From Geomesophilobacter sediminis (GTDB lineage: Bacteria > Desulfobacterota > Desulfuromonadia > Geobacterales > Geobacteraceae): a stretch of DNA of 64,000 bases. Position 1 is the first letter of the stretch, and each line of letters opens with the position of its first letter. Position numbers and translations under genes: made by a program. Positions 10,962-19,095 of the stretch are shown here, in pieces. The stretch is from contig NZ_JAEMHM010000007.1 in the NCBI RefSeq assembly GCF_016458275.1, positions 124,001 to 188,000 on the forward strand, read 5' to 3'. The notes under the pieces were generated by a model. It saw only the letters and a list, made by a program, of their open reading frames with translations. It had not been told where the DNA came from and did no database searches.

Positions 10962-11513
10962 TCTGCCGGTCATCCCTTTTCGGCAGCTCAATTCCGGTGA
11001 CAGATCCTCCAATTCGGCTTCATGGCACGTGGGCACCACGGGTGACGACCCGGTGGGCACCAACGGCCATGAGGCCTTTTTTTGTTCTTCCGGACGTTGC
11101 CGGTATTCGGCTCGGCTCGCTCCTAAGGTGGACCTTGGGAACGAGGATGGGCAGGGTACCAGGGGCGACGCACCATCAAACTTTCCCCCCGTAAAAGGGT
11201 GTAACAAAATGGACTGTCCAAAATGTTACAGCGACACGGTAACCGTCGGTTATCGCAGACCTTTGTTGCTGCAGTCGGGGCGGCCTGTAACAAAATGGAC
11301 AGCAGGTCCCATCGGGCCCTACCCCCGCTCACCTGTCGGCAGTTAATGAAAACGGTGGTTTAGCTGCGGGCCTTGCCGCTGCGGCTGCGGCACGATTCTT
11401 GATATGAATTCACCTGGTAAGGCGCTGCCGATGCACATCCAGTGCGGGTTTGCAGTTGGAACGCAATGCCGCCTGCCGGTGGAAATACGGCGCGGCAGGC
11501 ACAGGAGAACGTA
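10962..11513. other. Intergenic region between CHRD gene and M28 peptidase
   Basis: 552 bp. It contains a weak GGCC-ATGA-GGCC hairpin followed by seven T at about 11064-11086 (a possible terminator), paired TGTAACAAAATGGAC motifs (11200-11302), and just before the peptidase a GGCACGATTCTTGAT stretch that resembles, but does not fully match, a sigma-54 element. No gene was recognised. Confidence 0.5.
11200..11302. repeat. Head-to-head TGTAACAAAATGGAC motifs plus a third copy
   Basis: TGTAACAAAATGGAC (11200-11214) is followed directly by TGTCCAAAATGTTACA (11215-11230), and another direct copy lies at 11286-11302. The same arrangement recurs at 50773-50854. They resemble abutted insertion-element termini or a binding-site array; no transposase is present. 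Confidence 0.6.
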
Positions 11514-12428
11514 GTGGATTCATTCCAGGAACTGGTAGGGCAGGTCTGCAGCAGCAGGATCAGAAGCCACATCGAAGCATTGCAGGGACCTCGGCACCCG
11601 GTTGCGGCGCCGTCGGCGCTGGAAGCGGCGGCAGCGTACATCGAGCAGAACCTTAAAGGGGCCGGCTACGAGGTGAACGACCTCTGGTTCCAGGACAGCG
11701 GGGCGAAGTACCGGAACCTGATGGCCTCCCTCCCGGGGACGCTTTACCCGGATGAGCGCGTGCTGGTGGTCGCCCATTACGATACCGTCGCCCAGACCCC
11801 CGGGGCCGACGACAATGCCAGCGGCATCGCCTTGCTGCTGGAGCTTGCCGCCGCACTCCGGCCGTTCCGGTTCGAGCGAACCGTCGATTTCATCGCGGTG
11901 AACCTGGAAGAGAACGCCCGCGACGACGAACCGCTTTCGGGGACCAGGGGGAGCCTGGCGCTGGCAAACCATGCGCGGGAGATGGGGTGGCGGGTGAACG
12001 GGGCCATCGTGCTGGAATCGGTGGCCTACGCCGGGGACGACGTCGTCCAGACGGCTCCCGAGGGGATACCGTTCAAGGTTTCCGAGGTCGGCAACTTCAT
12101 CGCCGCGGTGGGGAACGAGAACTCGATTGCGATGCTTTTGAAGTTCGCCGGGGTGATCGACCGGTACCAGGTGCCGCTCCCGTACCTGATCCTGGCGGTG
12201 CCGGGAAACGGGGAGAGCATCCCCGACACCCGCCGCAGTGACCACGCCCCGTTCTGGGACAACGGCTTCAAGTCCGTGATGCTGACCGACACTACCAACT
12301 TCCGCAACCCGCACTATCACCAACCCACCGATACCATCGAGACCCTGAACCTCTGCTTCGCCACCGAGGTCTGCCGGGCCACGGGCGGTCTCATCATGGA
12401 ACTTGCCGGGGTGGACGGCGCGGCCTAG
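11514..12428 (+). CDS. M28-family zinc metallopeptidase
   Basis: 304 aa from a GTG start at 11514 preceded by AGGAGAAC; an ATG at 11442 in the same frame would add 24 unconserved residues. The co-catalytic two-zinc site of M28 aminopeptidases is complete: HYDT (VVAHYDTVAQ), ADDNASG, the Glu pair in NLEEN, RRSDHAPFW and NPHYHQPTDT. No signal peptide is evident, so it is probably cytoplasmic. A decayed homologue sits at 30129-30586. The natural substrate is unknown. Confidence 0.88.
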   Translation: MDSFQELVGQVCSSRIRSHIEALQGPRHPVAAPSALEAAAAYIEQNLKGAGYEVNDLWFQDSGAKYRNLMASLPGTLYPDERVLVVAHYDTVAQTPGADDNASGIALLLELAAALRPFRFERTVDFIAVNLEENARDDEPLSGTRGSLALANHAREMGWRVNGAIVLESVAYAGDDVVQTAPEGIPFKVSEVGNFIAAVGNENSIAMLLKFAGVIDRYQVPLPYLILAVPGNGESIPDTRRSDHAPFWDNGFKSVMLTDTTNFRNPHYHQPTDTIETLNLCFATEVCRATGGLIMELAGVDGAA

Positions 12429-12497
12429 ACCGCCATTTCGCACCAGATGGGGCTGACTGCCCGGGCAGGTCTTACCGGGGCGCCGGACCGGCCAATC

Positions 12498-12526
12498 TTG
12501 ACACCCCGTCCGCCGGTGTGAAACTT
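12498..12526 (+). promoter_or_regulatory. Possible promoter of the riboswitch transcript
   Basis: Perfect TTGACA -35 at 12498-12503, then 17 bp and AAACTT, a poor -10. The position, about 35 bp before the aptamer, fits. Confidence 0.4.
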
Positions 12527-12557
12527 TCGGTAAATCTGCCGCGTTTCTCTTTCTTCC

Positions 12558-12677
12558 GATAAAGCCAACTCCGTCTGCAAGGCGGGGACGGAAAGCCAAG
12601 GGTCTCCCTCAAGATTTTGAGAAGATGGCCGGGCCGCCGAAGAACGCAACACCTTCGGCGGCCCGGCTGTTTTTTTA
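12558..12677 (+). promoter_or_regulatory. GEMM-I (cyclic-dinucleotide) riboswitch with terminator
   Basis: The region shows the GEMM-I layout: a 5' strand from 12564, GCAAGGCGGGGACG, the GAAAGCC tetraloop-receptor segment, GGGTCT, a second variable hairpin (CCCTCAAGATTTTGAG), and the closing GATGGCCGGGCCGCC. The expression platform is a perfect 15-bp terminator stem, GCCGGGCCGCCGAAG (12628-12642) with CTTCGGCGGCCCGGC (12653-12667), then TGTTTTTTT. Its 5' arm is the 3' strand of the aptamer, so ligand binding should block termination (ON switch). GEMM-I RNAs bind c-di-GMP, and the GEMM-Ib variants of Geobacter bind 3',3'-cGAMP; I cannot decide which here. Confidence 0.85.
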
Positions 12678-12866
12678 CCTTCCTTGTCACCGGTGGGCCT
12701 CGGTCTCGGCAGCTGCTTTGGGCCGCCAAGGTCCGGAGGCGGAGTTACCTCCACCGGCTGCTGGCCGGTTCGGGTGTCTTTGCCTCCATCTGCTTCCGGT
12801 GGCGGGTGGATCCGACGAGGGTGTTGGAATGGGGGGAACCGCCGACGCACGCAATGGAGGTTTATC

Positions 12867-15800
12867 ATGAACGTCTCGAACCAAAGCCGGTTCATTTCCG
12901 GTACGCCTTCACCCGCCGCGAATTTCGCGGCAGACGCCGGAACGCCCATCCGGACCCCCGGTGTCACCCTTTTCCGAAACCTTGCCGCCCTTGGTGCCGT
13001 GCTCTGGGTTCTTGTTGCCTCGGCCGTCCCGGTGCACGGAGCGATAGCAATCGATGCGACCGCGGTGCGCAACCAGTCATCCCCTTCGACAAGCATCACG
13101 ACACCTTCCTTTTCGACACGGTCGTCCAACGAGTTGCTGCTCGCTTTCATCGCTACCGACGCCTCGGCCCCGGGGATCCAGGTGACCGGCGTTTCGGGCG
13201 CCGGAGGGCTCACTTGGGTGCTGGTGCGGCGGACCAACGTGCAGCTTGGAACATCCGAAATCTGGCGTGCCTTCGCTCCGACGACCCGTTCCAATGTCAC
13301 GGTCCGCGCCAATCTCTCGCAGAGGGTGGCTGCGTCGCTAACCGTGGTGACCTTCTCCGGGGTCGATCCCAGTGGAACCAACGGCTCCGGAGCGGTAGGC
13401 GCGACCGGCAGCGGCAACGCCAATCCCGGGGCCCCCACCGCGAGCCTGGTGAGCTCACGCCCCGGTTCCTGGGTTTTCGGCGTCGGCAACGATTGGGATC
13501 GTGCCCAGGCGCGCACCGTGCCCACCGATCAGACGATGGTCAACCAGTATCTCGCCACTACCGGGGACACCTTCTGGGTCCAGCGCCAATCGAGCACCAA
13601 CCCCGCCAGCGCGACTACGGTAACCATTAACGACACCGCGCCCGCCACCGACCGCTACAACCTCACCCTCGCCGAGATTTTGCCCCCCGTCAGCGTTTCA
13701 ACCTACAGCATTTCCGGGAGTGTCACTCCCGCCTCCCTGGGGAGCGGGGCGGTTGTGGCGCTCACCCAGAACGGGAACGCGGTTGCCACCGCCACCGTCG
13801 ACAGTACGGGTACCTATCTCTTTGCCGCCGTCCCGAACGGGACCTATGACGTAAATCCCGCCAAGAGCGGCGTCGCCTTTTCCCCGACCGGGTTACCCGG
13901 GGTGACGGTGAATGGGGCTGCCTTGTCTCTTCCCCCCTTCACGGCAACCGCTTCGATTATCGGCACCATCACCCCGGCGACGGCCGGCGCGGGGTCCCTG
14001 GTCACCCTGAGCGGCCCCAACGCGCTCTCCCTTACCGCGACCGCCAACGCGTCCGGAGTTTACAGCTTCACCTCCCTCTCCACCGGAAGCTACACGGTGA
14101 CCCCGAACAAGGCCGGGTTCACCTTTTCCCCTGCGTCCCAGCCGATCACCATTTCCAGCGGGAGCGTCACTGCCAATTTCACCGCGACTGCCGTGACAAC
14201 CTACTCGATAACCGGCTCGATTGCACCGGCTTCCGGCGGCAGCGGCACCCTGCTGACCCTGAGCGGTACTGCGGTTGGAAACACGACGGCCGACGCATCC
14301 GGAACCTTCAGCTTTACCGGCCTGAACAACGGCAGCTACACGATCACCCCGAGCAAGAGCGGGTTCTCCTTCACGCCGGCATCCCAAGCCGTAACGATCA
14401 ACGGATCCAACGTTTCCGGTGTCGCTTTCGCCGCCTCGGCGACCGCACCGCCGCCGCTCAACTACCCGGACCTGAGCGACATCATCCCGACGGGCCAGAT
14501 CTCGGTCGTGGGTACCGGCTCAAGCCGGGTACTGCAGTACACCCATGACACGTACAACGGCGGGAGCGGCCCCCTGGTGATCCAGCCGAGCTACAATCCC
14601 GCCTCCGGGACCTACCAGGGCACTCAGTACATCTACCAACTCAGCGGCGGGACCTGGAGTGTGGCGCAGCAGATTCCGCTTGCCGGCGCCTTCGTCTTTT
14701 CCGCCGACCATGCCCATTTCCACTTCCCGTTCACCATGTACGGGCTCTACTCCGTTGCCCCCGGCGGCGGTATCGGTGCGCCGGTCGCGGTGAGCCCCAA
14801 GATCGAGTTTTGCATCAACGACTCCTTCATCTACTCTCCCGCGCTCCCCAATGCCGGCGCTTTGGGGAACCTCGGCCCCTGCACCGACCCGACCTCGTTG
14901 CGCGGCCTGGACATCGGCGCCGTGGACGAGTATGACCAGACCGACCCGGGGCAGAACATCTCCCTGGCCAACGTCCCGGACGGCACCTACTGGTTCCGGG
15001 CCATCGTGGACCCGGACAACTTCTTCTCCGAAAGTGACAAGAGCAACAATGAGACCGATGTCCTCCTTACCATCGCGGGCAACAGCGTCACCGCACAGCA
15101 ACTGGTTTCCCCGGTCCTCCCTGCGCCACCCGTAGTCTCCTGGAGCGCACCGGCCGACCTGAGTACCGTTTCCGGCAGCGTGGCCCTCAGCGCTACCACC
15201 GGTACGGGAGCCCCGGTCCAATTCCTGCTGGACGGGCAGCCTCTTGGTGCCCCGGTTGCCGCTTCCCCGTACGAGCTGGGGTGGGACACCACGACGGTTC
15301 CTAACGGGGTGCACTGGCTTGCCGCCCAGAGCGTCGATCCCTCCAGCGGCAGGACCGGGACGTCGTCGGTGGCACGGCTCACCGTCTCCAATGCCGGCAC
15401 CTCCCAGCCTCCGGTAGTTACCGTTACCGGCCCGGCCAGCGGCACGACCGTATCGGCGACCGTGATCGTTTCCGCGACGGTTGCCGACTCGGCTGCCATT
15501 ACCGGGGTGCAGTTTTACGTGGACGGCGTTGCGATCGGTCCTCCGCTGACCGCTCCGCCCTATCTCGCCTACTGGGATACCGTTGGATTAAGCCAGGGGC
15601 AGCACCAGATAACCGCTACGGCAACCGATGCCCTTTTCCTTACGGGCACTTCGGCTCCGGTTACCGTCACCGTCGATAACTCCCACCCCGCCAACCTCAT
15701 TGGGATCGATGCCACCGTATTCAGTGACGCTGGCAACACCATGACCACGCCGGCCTTCTCGACGACGACCGCCTCGGATCTACTGGTTGCCTTCGTCGCG

Positions 15801-16319
15801 TATGACGGGCCGTCGAACGCCCCCCAGACCGCCACCGTTAGCGGTGCGGGGCTGACCTGGACCCTGCTTAAGAGGTCCAACGTGCAACACGGCACTTCGG
15901 AGATCTGGGTGGCTAAGGCGTCGACCCAGCTCTCCAACGCCACCGTCCTTTCCCAGCCGGGTGTTACCGGGTATCACGGGTCCCTGGTTGTCGTGGCCTT
16001 CACCAACGCATCGGGACCGGGAGTTGTCGGTCAGGCCAGCGCCCCGTCCGGTGCTCCAGATATCTACCTTCCGGGGGTCGCCGCCGGAAGCTGGGTCTTT
16101 GCCGTGGGAAACGACTGGGACAACGCGGTAACCCGGAGCCCATCCACCGGGCAGGTGCTGGTCCACCAGCGTCTCGATTCCAGCACCGGTGATACCTATT
16201 GGGTCCAGTCAACCGCGGCACCGTCCACCGTGAGCGGTCTGGTTGACATTCACGACGACGCTCCCACCGCGGACCAGTGGAACTATGCCGCCGTTGAAAT
16301 CGTGGCCACCCGGCAGTAA
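12867..16319 (+). CDS. Large secreted protein with lysyl-oxidase-like domain
   Basis: 1150 aa, ATG 12867 preceded by TGGAGG. Upstream in-frame ATG codons fall in the leader. An export signal with hydrophobic core LAALGAVLWVLVASAVPVHGA lies near residues 42-62. Then come: a ~210-aa beta-rich domain; three ~85-aa repeats beginning YSISGS/SIIGTI (carboxypeptidase-regulatory/SdrD B-like); a lysyl-oxidase-like domain (about 535-740) with HAHFH near 615, matching the copper-binding HxHxH, and GLDIGAVDEYDQTDPGQ and DPDNFFSESDKSNNE; two Ig-like domains (GVHWLAAQ, GQHQITATATD); and a second copy of the N-terminal domain. Probably an extracellular matrix protein. Expression is likely set by the riboswitch 190 bp upstream. 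Enzymatic activity is inferred, not shown. Confidence 0.87.
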   Translation: MNVSNQSRFISGTPSPAANFAADAGTPIRTPGVTLFRNLAALGAVLWVLVASAVPVHGAIAIDATAVRNQSSPSTSITTPSFSTRSSNELLLAFIATDASAPGIQVTGVSGAGGLTWVLVRRTNVQLGTSEIWRAFAPTTRSNVTVRANLSQRVAASLTVVTFSGVDPSGTNGSGAVGATGSGNANPGAPTASLVSSRPGSWVFGVGNDWDRAQARTVPTDQTMVNQYLATTGDTFWVQRQSSTNPASATTVTINDTAPATDRYNLTLAEILPPVSVSTYSISGSVTPASLGSGAVVALTQNGNAVATATVDSTGTYLFAAVPNGTYDVNPAKSGVAFSPTGLPGVTVNGAALSLPPFTATASIIGTITPATAGAGSLVTLSGPNALSLTATANASGVYSFTSLSTGSYTVTPNKAGFTFSPASQPITISSGSVTANFTATAVTTYSITGSIAPASGGSGTLLTLSGTAVGNTTADASGTFSFTGLNNGSYTITPSKSGFSFTPASQAVTINGSNVSGVAFAASATAPPPLNYPDLSDIIPTGQISVVGTGSSRVLQYTHDTYNGGSGPLVIQPSYNPASGTYQGTQYIYQLSGGTWSVAQQIPLAGAFVFSADHAHFHFPFTMYGLYSVAPGGGIGAPVAVSPKIEFCINDSFIYSPALPNAGALGNLGPCTDPTSLRGLDIGAVDEYDQTDPGQNISLANVPDGTYWFRAIVDPDNFFSESDKSNNETDVLLTIAGNSVTAQQLVSPVLPAPPVVSWSAPADLSTVSGSVALSATTGTGAPVQFLLDGQPLGAPVAASPYELGWDTTTVPNGVHWLAAQSVDPSSGRTGTSSVARLTVSNAGTSQPPVVTVTGPASGTTVSATVIVSATVADSAAITGVQFYVDGVAIGPPLTAPPYLAYWDTVGLSQGQHQITATATDALFLTGTSAPVTVTVDNSHPANLIGIDATVFSDAGNTMTTPAFSTTTASDLLVAFVAYDGPSNAPQTATVSGAGLTWTLLKRSNVQHGTSEIWVAKASTQLSNATVLSQPGVTGYHGSLVVVAFTNASGPGVVGQASAPSGAPDIYLPGVAAGSWVFAVGNDWDNAVTRSPSTGQVLVHQRLDSSTGDTYWVQSTAAPSTVSGLVDIHDDAPTADQWNYAAVEIVATRQ

Positions 16320-16378
16320 TCACCCCATGCCACAGCCGAGCCATGTCCGCAGCTAGTGGTTACCGTGCATTGGCCGGG

Positions 16379-16439
16379 GTAGGAGCGGCATTCCGGGACC
16401 AAAGTACCCGGAAGCGCGGCAGGAATGCCGCTCCTGTAC
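16379..16439. repeat. Inverted repeat GTAGGAGCGGCATTCC (REP-like)
   Basis: AGGAGCGGCATTCC at 16381 pairs perfectly with GGAATGCCGCTCCT ending near 16436. Related units are at 22511-22534 and 33083-33143. Could form a hairpin that protects transcript ends. Confidence 0.7.
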
Positions 16440-16518
16440 CCCCAAGGTACCCCTGCTGGTACATTGGGGCTGGTTTTTGGTAGCATGCAGATAAAAGACC
16501 GGTGCGGGAGGGGATATT

Positions 16519-17115
16519 ATGCCGGGCAGTCGTGGAAGGAAATCGGGGGAAATGCCAGATGGGGGGCCGGTGGTCGTTACCGTTTATACCCTCGGTCACG
16601 GCACTTTAAGCGCCGATGCCTTCCTGGCCATACTGCAGCAGTACGGGATCCGGCGGCTGGTGGACGTTCGGGCCGTGCCGCGTTCGCGCCACAACCCGCA
16701 GTTCGAAAAGGACGTGCTGAGCCCTTACCTCCGGATTCGCGGGATCAAATACCTGCACCTCAAGGAACTGGGCGGCTGGCGCCGGCACGTACGGCCGGAC
16801 CCGGACAACGCCGGGTGGCGCAATGCCTCGTTCCGCGGCTTTGCCGATTACATGCAGACACCTGAGTTCGTCGCCGCCCTGACCAGGCTGATCCATCTGG
16901 CGCGGGACATGACCACCGCCATCATGTGCGCCGAGACCGTCCCCTGGCGCTGCCACCGTTCGCTCATCGCCGATGCGCTCATCGTCCGGGGGGTAGCGGT
17001 GATCGACCTCATATCCAGCACCAGTTCCAAGCCCCACCCCCTGACGCCGATGGCCCGGGTCGAGGGGCGGCGGATCACCTATCCGTTGTCTGCACCAAAC
17101 CCACCACCGGCATAA
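16519..17115 (+). CDS. DUF488 family protein
   Basis: 198 aa. The family signature is clear: VYTLGHGTLSADAFLAIL, LVDVRAVPRSRHNPQF and the Cys/His segment IMCAETVPWRCHRSLIADAL. DUF488 proteins are widespread and uncharacterised; the Cys-containing C-terminal motif suggests a redox or metal role (inference). Stands alone between a repeat and the two-component system. The start is not firmly fixed: the first 20 residues (MPGSRGRKSGEMPDGGPVVV) are not conserved-looking and M12 could be used. Confidence 0.88.
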   Translation: MPGSRGRKSGEMPDGGPVVVTVYTLGHGTLSADAFLAILQQYGIRRLVDVRAVPRSRHNPQFEKDVLSPYLRIRGIKYLHLKELGGWRRHVRPDPDNAGWRNASFRGFADYMQTPEFVAALTRLIHLARDMTTAIMCAETVPWRCHRSLIADALIVRGVAVIDLISSTSSKPHPLTPMARVEGRRITYPLSAPNPPPA

Positions 17116-17355
17116 CGAGCGCCCGACCCGCCGCCGAACACGGAGCCGGAAAGCTCCTGGTTATCCGAATGGTTGGGGCGCATGCGTTCACGGGGTGGAC
17201 CCTGGGAATGAGGGCACTTTCCTGGTAACTCCCGGTACCGTCCAGGAAGCTCATTGCCGATGGCGTATCAGATTAAAATAAGGTATGGTGTACGAACTCT
17301 CACTCATCTGCTGTATCTGATCTTGCTCTATCCTATGACAGGAAGAACCCTCACT

Positions 17356-19095
17356 ATGAGAGCTTTCCTCATTGCTATAACATCGCTGGTTCTCACGGTA
17401 GCGAGCCTGGCTGTGACCTCGACCGCCGCCGAGCCCGATCCCTCCTCGACCCGCACCATCGTCGTCGGCGGCGACCGCGACTACCCGCCTTACGAGTTCC
17501 TGGACCAAAACGGCCGGCCCTCCGGTTTCAACGTCGAACTTACCCGGGCCATCGCCGAGGTCATGGGGATGCGGGTCGAGTTCCGCCTGGGCGGCTGGTC
17601 GGAAATGCGCCGCGCTCTCCAGGACGGCTCCGTGGACGTATTGGAAGGGATGTCCCACTCCGAGGAACGGGGCACCGAGGTCGATTTCTCGCTCCCCCAC
17701 TCCATGGTGAACCATGCCATCTTCGCCCGTCGCGACTCTCCGCCGGCCAACTCGCTCGCCGACCTGGCGGGAAGATCGGTCGCCGTCCATCGCGGCGGCA
17801 TCATGCACGACTACCTGGTCCGTTCCGGGTTTACCGGGCGCATCGAGCTCACCCCGACCCCGGCCGACGCGCTGCGCATGGTCGCCGCGGGCAAGACCGA
17901 CTACGCCATCGTTGCCATCGTCCCGGGGATGTACCTGATCCGGGAGCTGAAGCTTTCCAACGTGTTCCCGGCGGTGCGCAACGTCGCCACCCATCGCTAC
18001 GGATATGCGGTCAAAAAAGGAAACGACGAGCTCCTTTCCCGTTTCAACGAGGGGATGGCGATCCTGCGCAAGAACGGGCAGTACGACGCTCTCTATAACA
18101 AGTGGCTTGGTGTGCTGGAACCGGACCGGATCAACTGGACCACCGTCATCAAGTACGGCGCCATCGTGGTCGTCCCGCTGGTGTTGCTGCTCGGCACCTT
18201 CGCGCTCTGGTCGCGCACCCTGCACCGGCAGGTCGCGCTGCGCACCGGCGACCTGACCCGGGAGATCGCCGAACGCAAGCACGCCGAAGAGGAGCTGCGT
18301 CTCAACCAACAGCAGCTGGTGCAGGCGGACAAGATGGCGGCGCTGGGGGTGCTGGTCTCCGGCGTCGCCCATGAGATCAACAACCCGACCGGGCTGATTC
18401 TCCTCGACCTGCCGCTGCTCAAACGGGCCCACCGCGACACCGCCGCCATCCTGAACCAGCACTACCAAAGCGAAGGCGATTTTCTCCTGGGAGGCGTTCC
18501 CTACAGTGAGATGTCCACCGAGATACCGCGCATGCTGGACGAGATGCAGGAAGGGGCCCAGCGCATCAAGCGGATCGTGAACGATCTGAAGGACTTCGCC
18601 CGCCGTGACGACGCCGGCGACAAGATGCTGGTCGATCTCAACGAGGTGATCCGGACCGCCCTGCGCCTGGTGGAGCCGACTATCCGCCGGGCCACCAACC
18701 GCTGCCAGGTGGAGCTGGACGAGGAGCTCCCGAAGGTATGGGGTAACGCGCAACGGATTGAACAGGTCGTGGTGAACCTGGTGCTGAACGCCTGTCAGGC
18801 CCTCCCCGATGCCGACCGCGGGGTCATGATCAGCACCCGGTACAACCGCAGTACCGACAACGCAATCGTCGTGGTTCGTGACGAGGGGGTGGGCATCGCG
18901 CCGGAAAACCTTTCCCGGCTGACCGACCCGTTCTTTACCACCAAGCGCGACAGCGGCGGCACCGGGCTCGGGCTTTCGGTATCCGCCGGGATCGTCAAGG
19001 AGCACGGCGGGCAGCTTTCCTTCGACTCGATCCTGGGCCTGGGGAGCAGCGTCACCTTTTCGCTCCCCGTTGCCACCAAGGAGGGAACCGCATGA
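17356..19095 (+). CDS. Sensor histidine kinase with periplasmic SBP_bac_3 domain
   Basis: 579 aa from ATG 17356, where the signal peptide (MRAFLIAITSLVLTVASLAVTSTAA) begins; in-frame ATG codons at 17254 and 17335 only add a poor leader. Periplasmic bacterial extracellular solute-binding domain family 3 spans residues 35-255 (YPPYEFLDQNGRPSGFNVEL), one TM segment about 262-288, then a coiled coil. The kinase core has the H-box GVAHEINNP (His about 339), N-box NLVLNACQAL, DEGVGIAP, FFTTK and GTGLGLS. It probably senses a small periplasmic ligand and phosphorylates the next gene product, with which it overlaps by 4 nt. The downstream carrier suggests a C4-dicarboxylate as signal (inference, DctB-like logic). 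Confidence 0.92.
   Translation: MRAFLIAITSLVLTVASLAVTSTAAEPDPSSTRTIVVGGDRDYPPYEFLDQNGRPSGFNVELTRAIAEVMGMRVEFRLGGWSEMRRALQDGSVDVLEGMSHSEERGTEVDFSLPHSMVNHAIFARRDSPPANSLADLAGRSVAVHRGGIMHDYLVRSGFTGRIELTPTPADALRMVAAGKTDYAIVAIVPGMYLIRELKLSNVFPAVRNVATHRYGYAVKKGNDELLSRFNEGMAILRKNGQYDALYNKWLGVLEPDRINWTTVIKYGAIVVVPLVLLLGTFALWSRTLHRQVALRTGDLTREIAERKHAEEELRLNQQQLVQADKMAALGVLVSGVAHEINNPTGLILLDLPLLKRAHRDTAAILNQHYQSEGDFLLGGVPYSEMSTEIPRMLDEMQEGAQRIKRIVNDLKDFARRDDAGDKMLVDLNEVIRTALRLVEPTIRRATNRCQVELDEELPKVWGNAQRIEQVVVNLVLNACQALPDADRGVMISTRYNRSTDNAIVVVRDEGVGIAPENLSRLTDPFFTTKRDSGGTGLGLSVSAGIVKEHGGQLSFDSILGLGSSVTFSLPVATKEGTA

Noticed and set aside
11360-11420. Possible sigma-54 element CGGCACGATTCTTGAT before the M28 peptidase
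   Set aside because: Lacks the invariant GC at -12 and the leading T; no linked activator or palindrome.
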